64,000 nucleotides of DNA from Pseudomonadota bacterium (GTDB lineage: Bacteria; Desulfobacterota; Desulfobacteria; Desulfobacterales; JAHIVH01). Each line of letters starts with the position of its first letter. The stretch's first letter is position 1. This document shows, piece after piece, positions 15,893 to 24,277 of the stretch. The translations under genes were made by a program, and so were the position numbers. Under the pieces are notes generated by a model, which made no database searches, was not told the DNA's origin, and was given only the letters and a program-made list of their open reading frames with translations. Location of the stretch: NCBI GenBank assembly GCA_018816735.1, contig JAHIVH010000047.1:1-64000 (forward strand). The letters run 5' to 3'.

Positions 15893-18811
15893 TTATTGCG
15901 ATGGCCAAAGCGGACACTGATTCCGGATGCATTCCTTATTTTGGGGAAATTGACGGCAGACTATTGTTTGATCAACGATCAACTGTTTGCCCCGAATGTC
16001 CTTCATGAGTCGCGATGCCTCCGTAAGGGCCAACCAGACATCCCGCTGGCAGCATCGAGGTGCGTTGTACGAGGATATCTTTCCCAAAACCTGATGCGTC
16101 ACCTGCTGAACAGCCTGCCGTTCATCGCCTTTGTATGGATCTGCCTGCAAAAGAATCGAAAATGCGATCCCCACACCGACTGCCGCACCACAAATGCCCA
16201 GAAATGCACAGGAACCCCCGGCAATTGTTTGCCCACGCTGAATTCCTGTCAAAATATGGTCATGCGTTATAGTGTCACCTGAATTTCTCAACGCTGTCAG
16301 AATAACGGCAGGAACCAGCGAATGATGTTCCGGCCCATGAAGCCCGAAGTGGGGATGGGATCGAATCATCTGCATGAGATTTATGGCATCCTGTTCCTTG
16401 TTGTGCAGACAAATCTGCCGGATAATCTCTACGGCATCTTTGCTGTGACAGGCATCGCAAACGAAATGACCATTATTCGCGCAACGGCCATTTGATGGTT
16501 TGACCTGCTGACAGTAATAACACGCCTTGTCCTGGCTGGTTTCATGATAGACCAGTTCCGAACCGCAGACCATGCATCCGCCCCTGTGTACTTGGGTAAC
16601 TATCGGATCGGTCGTCCCTGTTTCCCGGGGTGCCAGGAAACAGGCACACGTGGGTTCTGTCTCTACTTCAGCCAGCAAGGGCTTGAAGTCCGGAAACGTA
16701 TATAAAACCGGTTTTTGGCCTGCTAAAGGCTTGATTGCCTGATAGGTAACGGAATAGAAATCAAATCCTTTGACCGAACGGTACAGATATCCTTTTTGGA
16801 TTTTGCTGTTTGAAAATCCGATGTCATTCAACAATCCAAACAGTTCATCGTATCTTAAGGCGCCACCGATACACTCGCCTCGCAAGGTTTCATTATATTT
16901 AATCTCAAGGGGGAGATCATCATCATAGGTGATGTCTGAAACGACAAGCCGGCCTTCTGGTTTTAAAACCCTCATTATTTCCTGAAACACCTGACGTTTG
17001 TCTGAAGAAAGGTTCAACACACAGTTGGAAATAATGACGTCAGCGACCGAATCTTCAAGGGGAATGAATTCCAGAAAGGCTTTTCTGAATTCTATATTGT
17101 CGTATTGAAGATTTTTAATGACCGCTCTTTTGGACTGGTTGGCCACACCAAGCATGGCATCGCCCATATCAATCCCGACCACACGGCCCTGGGGTCCGGT
17201 TATCCTGCTTGCGATAAAGCACTCAATGCCTGTACCACTGCCCAGATCAAGCACGGCCTCCCCTTTCTTTATATCCGCATCAAGCACAGGCGAACCGCAC
17301 CCATAGCTTCGAAACCGCATGGCCGCAGGGATATGCGAAATCCATTTTTCGTCATAGCATATTGGATTAACGATATCCTCCTTGGTTTCCAGGGCCGCTT
17401 CCGAGTAGAATTGATTCACCTGATGACGGGTATCATGTCCGGGCAGACTGAGCACACAATTGGAGTGGGTGAAGAAAACCGTGCCGCTTTCAACCGGGCA
17501 TTCGCCTATCCGTTCCCCCATTTTCAGTTTGAAGGCAGGGTATCCGTCGGTACTGAACATCCGGGATTCATGGGAGATGATCCACTGGATGACCAGGTTG
17601 TAGAGTGCCACATACGGATCATGGCCGGTGATGTTTCCGGAATGAATGTAACTGTGATCGATATCACCGCCACCGACAAGGTACCGGAACGGATTTTCCC
17701 GGTAAAGATCGCTTTGATTCAGGGATGCGCTCCGGATGCGTTTTAAAACCGGGCTATTCTTCCACACGTTTTCCAGCCCCTCATGGATGTGGCCACACGC
17801 CATGTCTTCCGTATAGATCAGTGCCGGTGTGGGGTAGATGGTTCCATCGGGTGCCACTGCAATGGATTGCCAGCCTGCGTTGCTCAAGTCGTACCGCGTT
17901 CCCGGGCAGGAAAACACCTGGGATTTCAATATTTCAATATTGTCTATGGTAACCCCTTTTTTTGCAGCGTTTTCCTGGGCAGCAACCAGTCTGGGGAAAA
18001 TCTGCGCCGGTTCCGCAAAAAGCGCGTCATCGGCATTTCCCTTCTTAAAAAGCCAGAGAAAATGAACATTTGAAATGCCGTGCGTGCTGGCCAGGTCAAT
18101 AACCGCTGCCATTTCATCCCAATTTTTCCGGGTAACTGTCATGGAAAGCGTCACCGGAAACCCCAACCCCTGAAGCGTATGTAAGTTTTCATCCAGATGA
18201 TCGAATGCCCCATCACCTCTTAAATCATCATGATTATTTTTTAGCCCGTCCATGCTGACCTGAAAATGGAACCGGTCTTGAGGCAGACTGCGCAGACTGT
18301 CCTTTGCCCGTGATATAAGGGACAAGTTTGTGAGCACAACCACATGGGTGTCGGGAAACTGAAAAGCATGACGGACGCTTTTCATGAATGCCCTTGAAAT
18401 AAAAGGCTCTCCTCCGGTGAAGTAATAGATCCGGCAGCCCAGTTTATAACTTTCATCAATGACTGCCATACAATCGCCTGAAGACAGCTCTTCCCGGGAG
18501 CGGGGTGAAGATTGAAACATGCAATGCCCGCACTGCATATTACATGTATTTGTGATATGAATCCAGCACTCCTTAAGTCCCTTGAGATTCATTTTTTCTT
18601 CGCGCGATTGATAGGTTAAACCGGACAAGCCTCTCAAGCGCTTCAATAAAAACCGGATGTCCGCCGGTTCTTTTTCATGGGTGGCCAGATCAACGAAAAA
18701 CCGGTCCGCAGATTGATTGGGCACAAACCAGTCCGGTCCATCCGGACGGATATATATTGGGGTGTTTTCGAATTCGATACGCTGCCACTCGTTCTTAAAT
18801 TCAGACGACAT
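15893..18811 (-). CDS. Radical SAM - methyltransferase - DUF5714 fusion protein
   Basis: The ATG at 18811 has AAGGAT at good spacing; the frame stays open another 11 codons back to a TTG (18844) overlapping the previous gene. Of about 970 residues, the first 80 recall a PqqD-like lead-in. Residues about 85-370 are a radical SAM domain (TNTCNMQCGHCMF with CxxxCxxC; YYFTGGEP). About 530-690 is a class I methyltransferase related to ArsM-like enzymes (YGCGSPV, LDLGSGTGIECFIAS, VIISNCVLNLS). The C-terminal 200 residues are DUF5714, cysteine- and histidine-rich (CMVCGSEL, CYYC, GHFVCDACHS, GGSCAFLGICGAAVG, CCQRD). Such an assembly suggests radical modification and methylation of one substrate, which is not known. 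It overlaps the DUF1284 gene or follows it by 25 bases, so they form an operon. Confidence 0.85.
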   Translation of the reverse strand: MSSEFKNEWQRIEFENTPIYIRPDGPDWFVPNQSADRFFVDLATHEKEPADIRFLLKRLRGLSGLTYQSREEKMNLKGLKECWIHITNTCNMQCGHCMFQSSPRSREELSSGDCMAVIDESYKLGCRIYYFTGGEPFISRAFMKSVRHAFQFPDTHVVVLTNLSLISRAKDSLRSLPQDRFHFQVSMDGLKNNHDDLRGDGAFDHLDENLHTLQGLGFPVTLSMTVTRKNWDEMAAVIDLASTHGISNVHFLWLFKKGNADDALFAEPAQIFPRLVAAQENAAKKGVTIDNIEILKSQVFSCPGTRYDLSNAGWQSIAVAPDGTIYPTPALIYTEDMACGHIHEGLENVWKNSPVLKRIRSASLNQSDLYRENPFRYLVGGGDIDHSYIHSGNITGHDPYVALYNLVIQWIISHESRMFSTDGYPAFKLKMGERIGECPVESGTVFFTHSNCVLSLPGHDTRHQVNQFYSEAALETKEDIVNPICYDEKWISHIPAAMRFRSYGCGSPVLDADIKKGEAVLDLGSGTGIECFIASRITGPQGRVVGIDMGDAMLGVANQSKRAVIKNLQYDNIEFRKAFLEFIPLEDSVADVIISNCVLNLSSDKRQVFQEIMRVLKPEGRLVVSDITYDDDLPLEIKYNETLRGECIGGALRYDELFGLLNDIGFSNSKIQKGYLYRSVKGFDFYSVTYQAIKPLAGQKPVLYTFPDFKPLLAEVETEPTCACFLAPRETGTTDPIVTQVHRGGCMVCGSELVYHETSQDKACYYCQQVKPSNGRCANNGHFVCDACHSKDAVEIIRQICLHNKEQDAINLMQMIRSHPHFGLHGPEHHSLVPAVILTALRNSGDTITHDHILTGIQRGQTIAGGSCAFLGICGAAVGVGIAFSILLQADPYKGDERQAVQQVTHQVLGKISSYNAPRCCQRDVWLALTEASRLMKDIRGKQLIVDQTIVCRQFPQNKECIRNQCPLWPSQ

Positions 18812-18836
18812 CTCACTATCCTTCATTCTTCTATAT

Positions 18837-19226
18837 TCACTCAAAAACCGTACAAATGGTTTTCCAGGGGCATTTGTTCTCGCAAAATGGAAGCGGTGCC
18901 TTCTCTTCTAACAGTTTTCGCCATTCCCCGGTCATTTTTTCATCTCCATAATTGATACCCAACCCCCTTAAAATATGTCCATCCCATTTTCTGACAGCAT
19001 CCTCATTTCCAAATGCACTCTCACAACGGCCATCCCTGATATCAGGGCAAGTCCGACAGATTCCATCCGGACCCTGAACCACTTCAACACGACGCATATC
19101 ATCTTTTTCAAAAACGTCTCGAACATCTCTTTCGGCTTTTTCAAATGCTTCTCCGCGATCCGGAAGCTCAACCTTGAGAAACCGTCCGCAAAACAAATGA
19201 TGGGGGCGAATTTGTAGTTTTTTCAT
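18837..19226 (-). CDS. DUF1284 cysteine-rich protein, possible Fe-S protein
   Basis: The 129-residue protein starts LQIRPHHLFCGRFL, the RPHHLxC signature of DUF1284. It holds further cysteines in CRTCPDIRDGRCES (about residues 58-71) and CENKCPWKTIC at the C-terminus. Arranged this way they look like ligands of an iron-sulfur cluster. It is the first gene of the operon with the radical SAM/methyltransferase/DUF5714 protein, so it may donate electrons or help handle its substrate; that link is inference. Confidence 0.75.
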   Translation of the reverse strand: MKKLQIRPHHLFCGRFLKVELPDRGEAFEKAERDVRDVFEKDDMRRVEVVQGPDGICRTCPDIRDGRCESAFGNEDAVRKWDGHILRGLGINYGDEKMTGEWRKLLEEKAPLPFCENKCPWKTICTVFE

Positions 19227-19292
19227 GGGGTCTTAGACTCCTTCATGGTAGTTACCTATCACAACCATTTTTCAAAAGCGGTGAAAAAATAT

Positions 19293-19427
19293 AAACACCA
19301 CCGAGGGCCACAGAACAAATCTTTTGATTCCTTTATGAGCCTCATGACACACGAACGCGTTACTTGTAAACCACAAAAACAAACTTAATTTTTTCTCTGT
19401 GGCCCTCTGTGCACTCTGTGGTTAAAC
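19293..19427. repeat. Inverted-repeat intergenic element (CACAGAG-type)
   Basis: GAGGGCCACAGA at 19303-19314 is perfectly complementary to TCTGTGGCCCTC at 19396-19407, and the similarity extends outward through ACCAC/GTGGT words. This is the common deltaproteobacterial intergenic repeat built of CCACAGAG words. It fills the gap between two minus-strand genes. Confidence 0.65.
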
Positions 19428-19444
19428 AATGAAATGTTCCATCA

Positions 19445-20512
19445 TCACTTAAGGGTCATCGCTTTTTCAGGGCAGATTTCCTGACAGCAGAAACAGGTGA
19501 TGCACCTATCTGCATCCACCACAGGCAAATCGTCTTTCATGGTGAGTGCGGATACCGGGCACTGATCGATACAGGCGCCACATGCGGTGCAAAGATCGGG
19601 GTTCGCCTGGGGCCTTACCTTTGTTTTGGTTTCCATGAATTCCTGAATCACCGGGTTGTTTAAAATAAACTCCCCACCCAAAGGTGGCAGTTTGAAGTCC
19701 TTCAAAACCCGCATTTCACCCTCTATATCCACCTTGTCAGCATCAAATTCTCCAAGCCCCATTTCCTTTGCTTTTTGAAGAAAACGCAAGCGTGAAGGAT
19801 CAAGCCCCATCATTCTTGCAATGACACCATCCAGGGCCACGGCATTGTTTGATGCCAGAATCAGGCCGATATCTCTTAGGTCTGGTGAGGCCGGGCCATT
19901 CCCTTCCATACCCACCACCGCATCCACAATAAAAAGATCCGGCACCCGCAAACGAAAAACCGCCACGATCACATCATGAAACCGCTCGGGCGAACCGGCT
20001 ATCCGGTGCAACCTTGCCTTCTGGGCACCGGGCAGGATGCCGTAGCTGTTTTTAATGGCTCCGGTCATGACGGTAAGGCCATGGGTTTTAAACTTGGGCA
20101 GGCTGATTAAAATATCTGCGTCCAGAATTTCTTTTGAAACGCCCACTTCAGACATGAAATCCGGGTTAAAGGGAACGTGTTGGGGTGTGTTGCCGAGGTT
20201 TTTGTAATATCCTCCGGCTGCAGCCATCAAGCCGGTTTGCTCGAAACTGTTCTCATTGTCGCCATAGTTGAACAAACCGGGATTGTCACCCACCACAATC
20301 TCGGCAGGCGACATGGTTTCAACTTTTTCGACAACCGCCCGCAACAGAGACGGATGCGTCACAATGTGTTCATCTGCTTTGGACGTCCTTAGTACATTGG
20401 GCTTGATCACCACTTTTTTCCCGGCAATATCCGGAGGGAAAAGTTCAAAAGCACGATCAACTGCATTCCGGCAGTTATCGTATGATGCCGGATGTATCAT
20501 GACACGGTGCAT
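19445..20512 (-). CDS. DUF362 protein with C-terminal 2x[4Fe-4S] ferredoxin domain
   Basis: The 355-residue protein has the DUF362 core (GKKVVIKPNVLRT, VVGDNPGLFNYGD, DILISLPKFKTHGLTVMTG, AIKNSYGILPG) in residues 1-290. A bacterial ferredoxin domain follows with two clusters, CTACGACIDQCPVSA and CITCFCCQEICPEKA. DUF362 proteins are common in anaerobes and are thought to serve in electron transfer or cofactor metabolism, but no reaction is established. It stands alone between two repeat-rich or non-coding gaps. AAAGGAG precedes the ATG. Confidence 0.85.
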   Translation of the reverse strand: MHRVMIHPASYDNCRNAVDRAFELFPPDIAGKKVVIKPNVLRTSKADEHIVTHPSLLRAVVEKVETMSPAEIVVGDNPGLFNYGDNENSFEQTGLMAAAGGYYKNLGNTPQHVPFNPDFMSEVGVSKEILDADILISLPKFKTHGLTVMTGAIKNSYGILPGAQKARLHRIAGSPERFHDVIVAVFRLRVPDLFIVDAVVGMEGNGPASPDLRDIGLILASNNAVALDGVIARMMGLDPSRLRFLQKAKEMGLGEFDADKVDIEGEMRVLKDFKLPPLGGEFILNNPVIQEFMETKTKVRPQANPDLCTACGACIDQCPVSALTMKDDLPVVDADRCITCFCCQEICPEKAMTLK

Positions 20513-20632
20513 GGGTACTCCTTTTCATTAATAAGATGATAGGATTCATCTGATCATCTTAATCATGGTATCCCGGGTGTCAAGTTTTTTGATCAGGTCA
20601 CACGCATCTGGACAATTCAATTATGATTTCTT

Positions 20633-21286
20633 TCAATTGATTGGGCATGCCTGAATCACTGCATCCAAATCTGCTTGGTCACCCGCACCGCTGTTTCGAT
20701 GCTGAAAAACGATCTGATTCCCGGGTCCGATGACAAAAACCCCCCCCTGTTGCCAGAGATCGCCTGCATTCCTACCCTGACGAAATCCCTGTTTCAAGGT
20801 TTTAAAACCCCGGGCAAGAGATGCCGGGCCCAGGGTTCGCCAGAATCCCCTTTCAAGTTTGAACGCTTTATAGGAACGAAGCGCCTGGTCCAGGTAAATT
20901 TCCCCCTGGAAGTTAAATTTTTCAGCAAAATCCCTTGCCTGCTCAGGGGTCCCACTGCCAATCGCTACGATGGTTACACCATGAGACTCGGCCTGATTCT
21001 TTACTTCCATAAGAGCAGCAGCCTGCTGCCTTGCAAACATTCATCCAAAATGACGCAGAAACGTCAATACAATGCGCCTGTTTTTCCAGAGTGATTCGAG
21101 TTCCACCGCTTCTCCATCAAGATTCTGAACCATGATTCCTGAAATATCCTGGGTCACATTCTGATAATCCATATTGTTCACCTCTTTATGTTTTTTTGTT
21201 GAACATCCGGCTGCCATCACCAGAAATCCGGTTAATAAAATAATACCGATTAAAGGTATCAGCCGACACCGAAACGCTTTCGCCAT
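20633..21286 (-). CDS. Peroxiredoxin-like lipoprotein with probable selenocysteine (in-frame TGA)
   Basis: The frame from the ATG at 21286 reaches TGA at 21041-21043 and continues in the same frame to 20633, giving 217 residues with codon 82 as TGA. The reading across it is VLTFLRHFG-[TGA]-MFARQQAAAL. In the peroxiredoxin-like (PRXL2/AhpC-TSA) family this position is the catalytic Cys of RHFGCxFCR, so TGA falls exactly where selenocysteine replaces Cys. The second family Cys is Ala here. A hairpin with a GG-containing loop follows at the right distance (separate entry). The N-terminus is a lipoprotein signal (LVMAAGCS, Cys28). The rest is a thioredoxin fold (IVAIGSGTPEQARDFAEKF; GGVFVIGPGNQIVF). 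It is likely an envelope peroxidase. A nonsense mutation is the alternative. The selenocysteine machinery is not in this window. Confidence 0.75.
21003..21040 (-). promoter_or_regulatory. Candidate bacterial SECIS element
   Basis: Directly after the in-frame TGA the minus strand holds GCAGCAGGCTGCTGC (21015-21029). It folds into a 6-bp stem with apical GGC, or 5 bp with an AGGCT loop. The two loop G residues are 18 and 19 bases after the TGA. In the Escherichia coli fdhF SECIS the corresponding G residues sit at about 19-20 and the loop is AGGUCU-like, so spacing and loop agree well. Confidence 0.6.
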
Positions 21287-21470
21287 GCTCCCTCACTTTC
21301 TTTTTTATGATAATCATTCCAAAGGTCCCACATCCACGAATCGGCACTCAGGTTATAGTTGAGAAACCGGGCAAAACAGCTTTCGAGAACGGAAACAGTC
21401 TAACCGATGCGGAAAAGTATCACGAATGTGTTACACATGTATGTCCCTGAATGTAAAAAATTATAAACAA

Positions 21471-21490
21471 ATGTAAACGTTCTTTTACAT
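21471..21490. promoter_or_regulatory. ATGTAAA-type inverted repeat
   Basis: ATGTAAA and TTTACAT form perfect 7-base arms with a 6-base spacer; another ATGTAAAA lies at 21451. It is upstream of the selenoprotein-like gene and just past the end of the membrane-protein gene. The same half-sites recur between the VWA and response-regulator genes. Confidence 0.35.
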
Positions 21491-21492
21491 CA

Positions 21493-22053
21493 TCAAAAAA
21501 GAATGCGAGGTCGCTCCGAAAGAATCCGTTCAGCCGCCCTTTTGGCCTGTTCGAAATCATCCACACCGGATTTTTCAGAGCGATCCTGACCCAAATCGGT
21601 CAGGTTAAAATACAGAGACTGAACAAGGAAAAACAGCCATATGCTCAAGGCCCAGGTGACCGCTGAATGGGGCATAAAACAGACAAGGGCCGCTGCACCG
21701 GGAAAAAATGTAATCATCTCCGCGATTAAAAAGCGTCGCCCTTTAAAACAGATGCCACTTCGAACCCAGCTCAGGACGCCCGCACTCATGACAATGAAAC
21801 TCAAGTAAAATTGGCCTGAAATGGATAGCAGAAACAATACGATCAGAGGAAAGAAAACATCGGTCATTTTTTTTCGGGCGATCCTTGCAAGCAATATACT
21901 GTAAACGGCGACAAAAAGCCATAATGTAATGGCAAACGCCCTGGGAAAGTAAATAAGAATACTCAAGCCTGTTGATAAAGGAATAAATGCCAATCCGCAA
22001 AACAGGCCAAAAACAATTGTCGTTCGCACAGGTCTGTGATTCGTATCGGTCAT
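21493..22053 (-). CDS. Inner-membrane protein, last gene of the VWA-PspA operon
   Basis: The 186-residue protein has about five hydrophobic segments (TTIVFGLFCGLAFIPL, AFAITLWLFVAVYSIL, VFFPLIVLFLLSISG, FFPGAAALVCFM, WALSIWLFFLVQSLYF) and a cytoplasmic tail with DDFEQAKRAAERIL. I do not recognise the family. It starts one base after the pspA stop, with GGGAGGG as ribosome site. Coupling to PspA suggests it may recruit PspA to the membrane or form part of an envelope-stress complex. Confidence 0.7.
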   Translation of the reverse strand: MTDTNHRPVRTTIVFGLFCGLAFIPLSTGLSILIYFPRAFAITLWLFVAVYSILLARIARKKMTDVFFPLIVLFLLSISGQFYLSFIVMSAGVLSWVRSGICFKGRRFLIAEMITFFPGAAALVCFMPHSAVTWALSIWLFFLVQSLYFNLTDLGQDRSEKSGVDDFEQAKRAAERILSERPRILF

Positions 22054-22054
22054 T

Positions 22055-22609
22055 TTACACCCTCCCTTTCAGGGTATCTTTTCTGATCGTCAGCTCAAGA
22101 TCGATCTCCGCTTCGGAAATTTCGGAAAAGAAATGCGCTGTCAGCCCCTTTGAAAAATCATCCTCCATTTTTTTCAAATCTGTCATGTGAAAATATTCAT
22201 CTGCTTTCAATTTCAAATGATCGTATTCCAGTTGTCGTTTTTCAATGTTTTGCTGAAATGCCAGAATTTCAGAGTTAAAAAGGTCAATGTTTCTTTCAAA
22301 ATTGCCTCTTAAACCGTTCATGCTTTTCAATTTCCGGATCAGGAGCCTGGCCACATCATCCTTTTCTTTCTCAATAGAACGTGTGATTTCACGATCAAGC
22401 GTTTCTTCCTCCTTTTCATAAGAGGCCTTTTCCTTGATTATTTTTTCTCTGGCACCAACACTCTTTTCAAGATTTGACCGCTCATGAAGGAGGGCATCTT
22501 CCATTTCTCTCAGATGCTGCTTCAGGAGAAGACGCTTGTCTTCGAGTTGATCCATGACGCCGTGAATATCTGCCTTGAATATTGTTACGAATCGTGTAAA
22601 TATACCCAT
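22055..22609 (-). CDS. pspA: PspA/IM30 family coiled-coil protein
   Basis: The frame is open far upstream, but AAGGAG lies 6 bases before the ATG at 22607-22609 and the family begins here with MGIFTRFVTIFKADIHGVMDQLED, matching the PspA N-terminal amphipathic helix. The 184 residues are almost wholly coiled coil (LKQHLREMEDALLHERSN; KASYEKEEETLDREITRSIE), shorter than the usual 220-230 of PspA, lacking the last helix. PspA proteins form ESCRT-III-like scaffolds that protect the inner membrane. It lies between a VWA protein and a membrane protein in one operon. Confidence 0.82.
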   Translation of the reverse strand: MGIFTRFVTIFKADIHGVMDQLEDKRLLLKQHLREMEDALLHERSNLEKSVGAREKIIKEKASYEKEEETLDREITRSIEKEKDDVARLLIRKLKSMNGLRGNFERNIDLFNSEILAFQQNIEKRQLEYDHLKLKADEYFHMTDLKKMEDDFSKGLTAHFFSEISEAEIDLELTIRKDTLKGRV

Positions 22610-22655
22610 TTTGAACTCCTTTTTATTTGTCAGGTTTGATTGTCTTCTTTTATGC

Positions 22656-24065
22656 TTATTTCCTGTCCCGCTTACCTTTATATGCCTCAAACTGAAGTGA
22701 TTTTGAGTATGTCTTCTGCTTCTTTTCAATTTCACATTGGGGACCGTTAAAAGTATCATTCACGGTTTCTTCAATCGACCGGAGATCCTTGTCGAGATTT
22801 TCAGAAACCATGTCAGAACCCACCACAGCATTGACGACCTGCTGCTTTTCACGGTACATATCGATCTTATTCAGGGCATCTTGTTTTTTTCCCCGTTTTA
22901 TATCAAAGGCCACCTCTTCTTTAAGAGAACTGTAGTCGCTCTGAAGCACTTTTTGTTCCCATTCATTTTTATTGATCGAGGCAAGCGCTTCATCACGATC
23001 ATTCACACAATAAACGCTAAAGTCTTCCCGAAGCCTTGAATACCATGTTTTATCCTTGTAACGATAACTGGCCTCTATACCGCTGATTTTAAATGACCGT
23101 TCTTTTTGCGCAGGAACCCTGAACTGCAGGAAGAGTCTCCGCGTGGCACCTGAAAGAAGCTCTCCAGGGCAAAAGCTTGCATAACCATTTTTCAGTGTCA
23201 CCGGGTACCCACCGGCACTCTCGAGGATTACGTCATCTGAAAGCGGGATCCGGATTTCAATTGAAGAGGCAACGATCCGCTTTGAATTGTAGAATTCCTT
23301 GGAAAATACCTGAAAAAATGAGTCTGGTGTCTCAAGAAAGTAGTATCCCCCCATGCCTCTGTCTGCAATGCCGGTCATCAACATTTCATTAAAATCAGTC
23401 CCCACACCCACCGCACAGACCGGAAATTCCTTTCTTGCAGCATTTTCAGCCATTTGGGTCAGTTTTTGAGGATCGGTGATACCCTGATTGGCCAGCCCGT
23501 CTGATACCAGCATGATTTTTGCGGTGTTGCCGGCTGGATGAGACGTCTCAAGCATCCGGAGGCCCTGATTCAAGCCCTCTCCCAGATTTGTGCCGCCGTC
23601 CGGTTGTATGGACCGGACAATTGATTCAAGATGGTTTCTATTTGCCGGGGTGACATTCACGAGTCCTGAATGGATCTGGGCATAATTGGCATATCCCACA
23701 AGCCCGAACCGGTCCTGATCAGACAATGCAGAAAGAAGTTTTATTATGGCCTGTTTGGCATCGGAAATTTTCTTTCCGGACATGGAACCGCTCTGATCGA
23801 GAACGATAACCATATCCACGTTCCTCTCATCAGGGCAGACATTTTTAAGAACATTGTCAGCATCAAGAACAAGGGAGAATCCGAACCTGCCATCGCCTTT
23901 GGTAAATATTTTTTCTTCTGTCAGCGCACCAGAGAGTCTGACCACATCCGGATATTTCAGCTCTGGAATTTTATTTTCTCTCATTTTTGTGTATCCGATG
24001 GCCAGAAAAGTGATGACAATCAGAAATGACGTAGATAAAACGGTTTTTAAAGATTCTTTTTTCAT
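22656..24065 (-). CDS. Membrane-anchored VWA-domain protein
   Basis: AAGGAG is 8 bases before the ATG at 24065; an ATG two codons earlier is too close. One N-terminal membrane anchor or signal (VLSTSFLIVITFLAIGYT) precedes the VWA domain (about residues 80-260) with an intact MIDAS: DQSGSMSG, the later Thr in GGTNLGEGL, and the Asp in MLVSDGLANQG. A beta-rich region like the batA/YfbK-type VWA proteins follows, then a helical C-terminus (about 370-469). These proteins bind partners through a metal ion at the cell envelope. It heads the operon with pspA and the membrane protein and is divergent from a two-component system. Confidence 0.82.
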   Translation of the reverse strand: MKKESLKTVLSTSFLIVITFLAIGYTKMRENKIPELKYPDVVRLSGALTEEKIFTKGDGRFGFSLVLDADNVLKNVCPDERNVDMVIVLDQSGSMSGKKISDAKQAIIKLLSALSDQDRFGLVGYANYAQIHSGLVNVTPANRNHLESIVRSIQPDGGTNLGEGLNQGLRMLETSHPAGNTAKIMLVSDGLANQGITDPQKLTQMAENAARKEFPVCAVGVGTDFNEMLMTGIADRGMGGYYFLETPDSFFQVFSKEFYNSKRIVASSIEIRIPLSDDVILESAGGYPVTLKNGYASFCPGELLSGATRRLFLQFRVPAQKERSFKISGIEASYRYKDKTWYSRLREDFSVYCVNDRDEALASINKNEWEQKVLQSDYSSLKEEVAFDIKRGKKQDALNKIDMYREKQQVVNAVVGSDMVSENLDKDLRSIEETVNDTFNGPQCEIEKKQKTYSKSLQFEAYKGKRDRK

Positions 24066-24150
24066 GGTCATGTCTCCTTTTTTAATATGTTTGGTTTTTT
24101 CGTGGATGGAAACATTCTATCCAATTGAATTTATATTACAATTCAAAGAA

Positions 24151-24180
24151 ATGTAAAAAAGGGACCTGAAAATTTTACAT
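24151..24180. promoter_or_regulatory. Inverted repeat in the divergent VWA / response-regulator promoter region
   Basis: ATGTAAAA at 24151-24158 and TTTTACAT at 24173-24180 are perfect 8-base arms 14 bases apart. The site lies in the 212-base divergent gap, so it could be the binding site of the adjacent OmpR-type regulator. The same half-sites occur at 21451-21490. Confidence 0.4.
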
Positions 24181-24277
24181 AACTTTTGCTTTGAAAATGA
24201 CCGGCAATGGGTTACATCTTATGCCATAGAAATATGGAAAACGTTTTGTCGTGTAATTCTAAAAACAGGATACTCAA

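Noticed and set aside
22656..22759. Longer pspA reading frame starting at 22759
   Set aside because: The extra 50 residues overlap the VWA gene and lack a ribosome site; the ATG at 22609 has AAGGAG and the family N-terminus.
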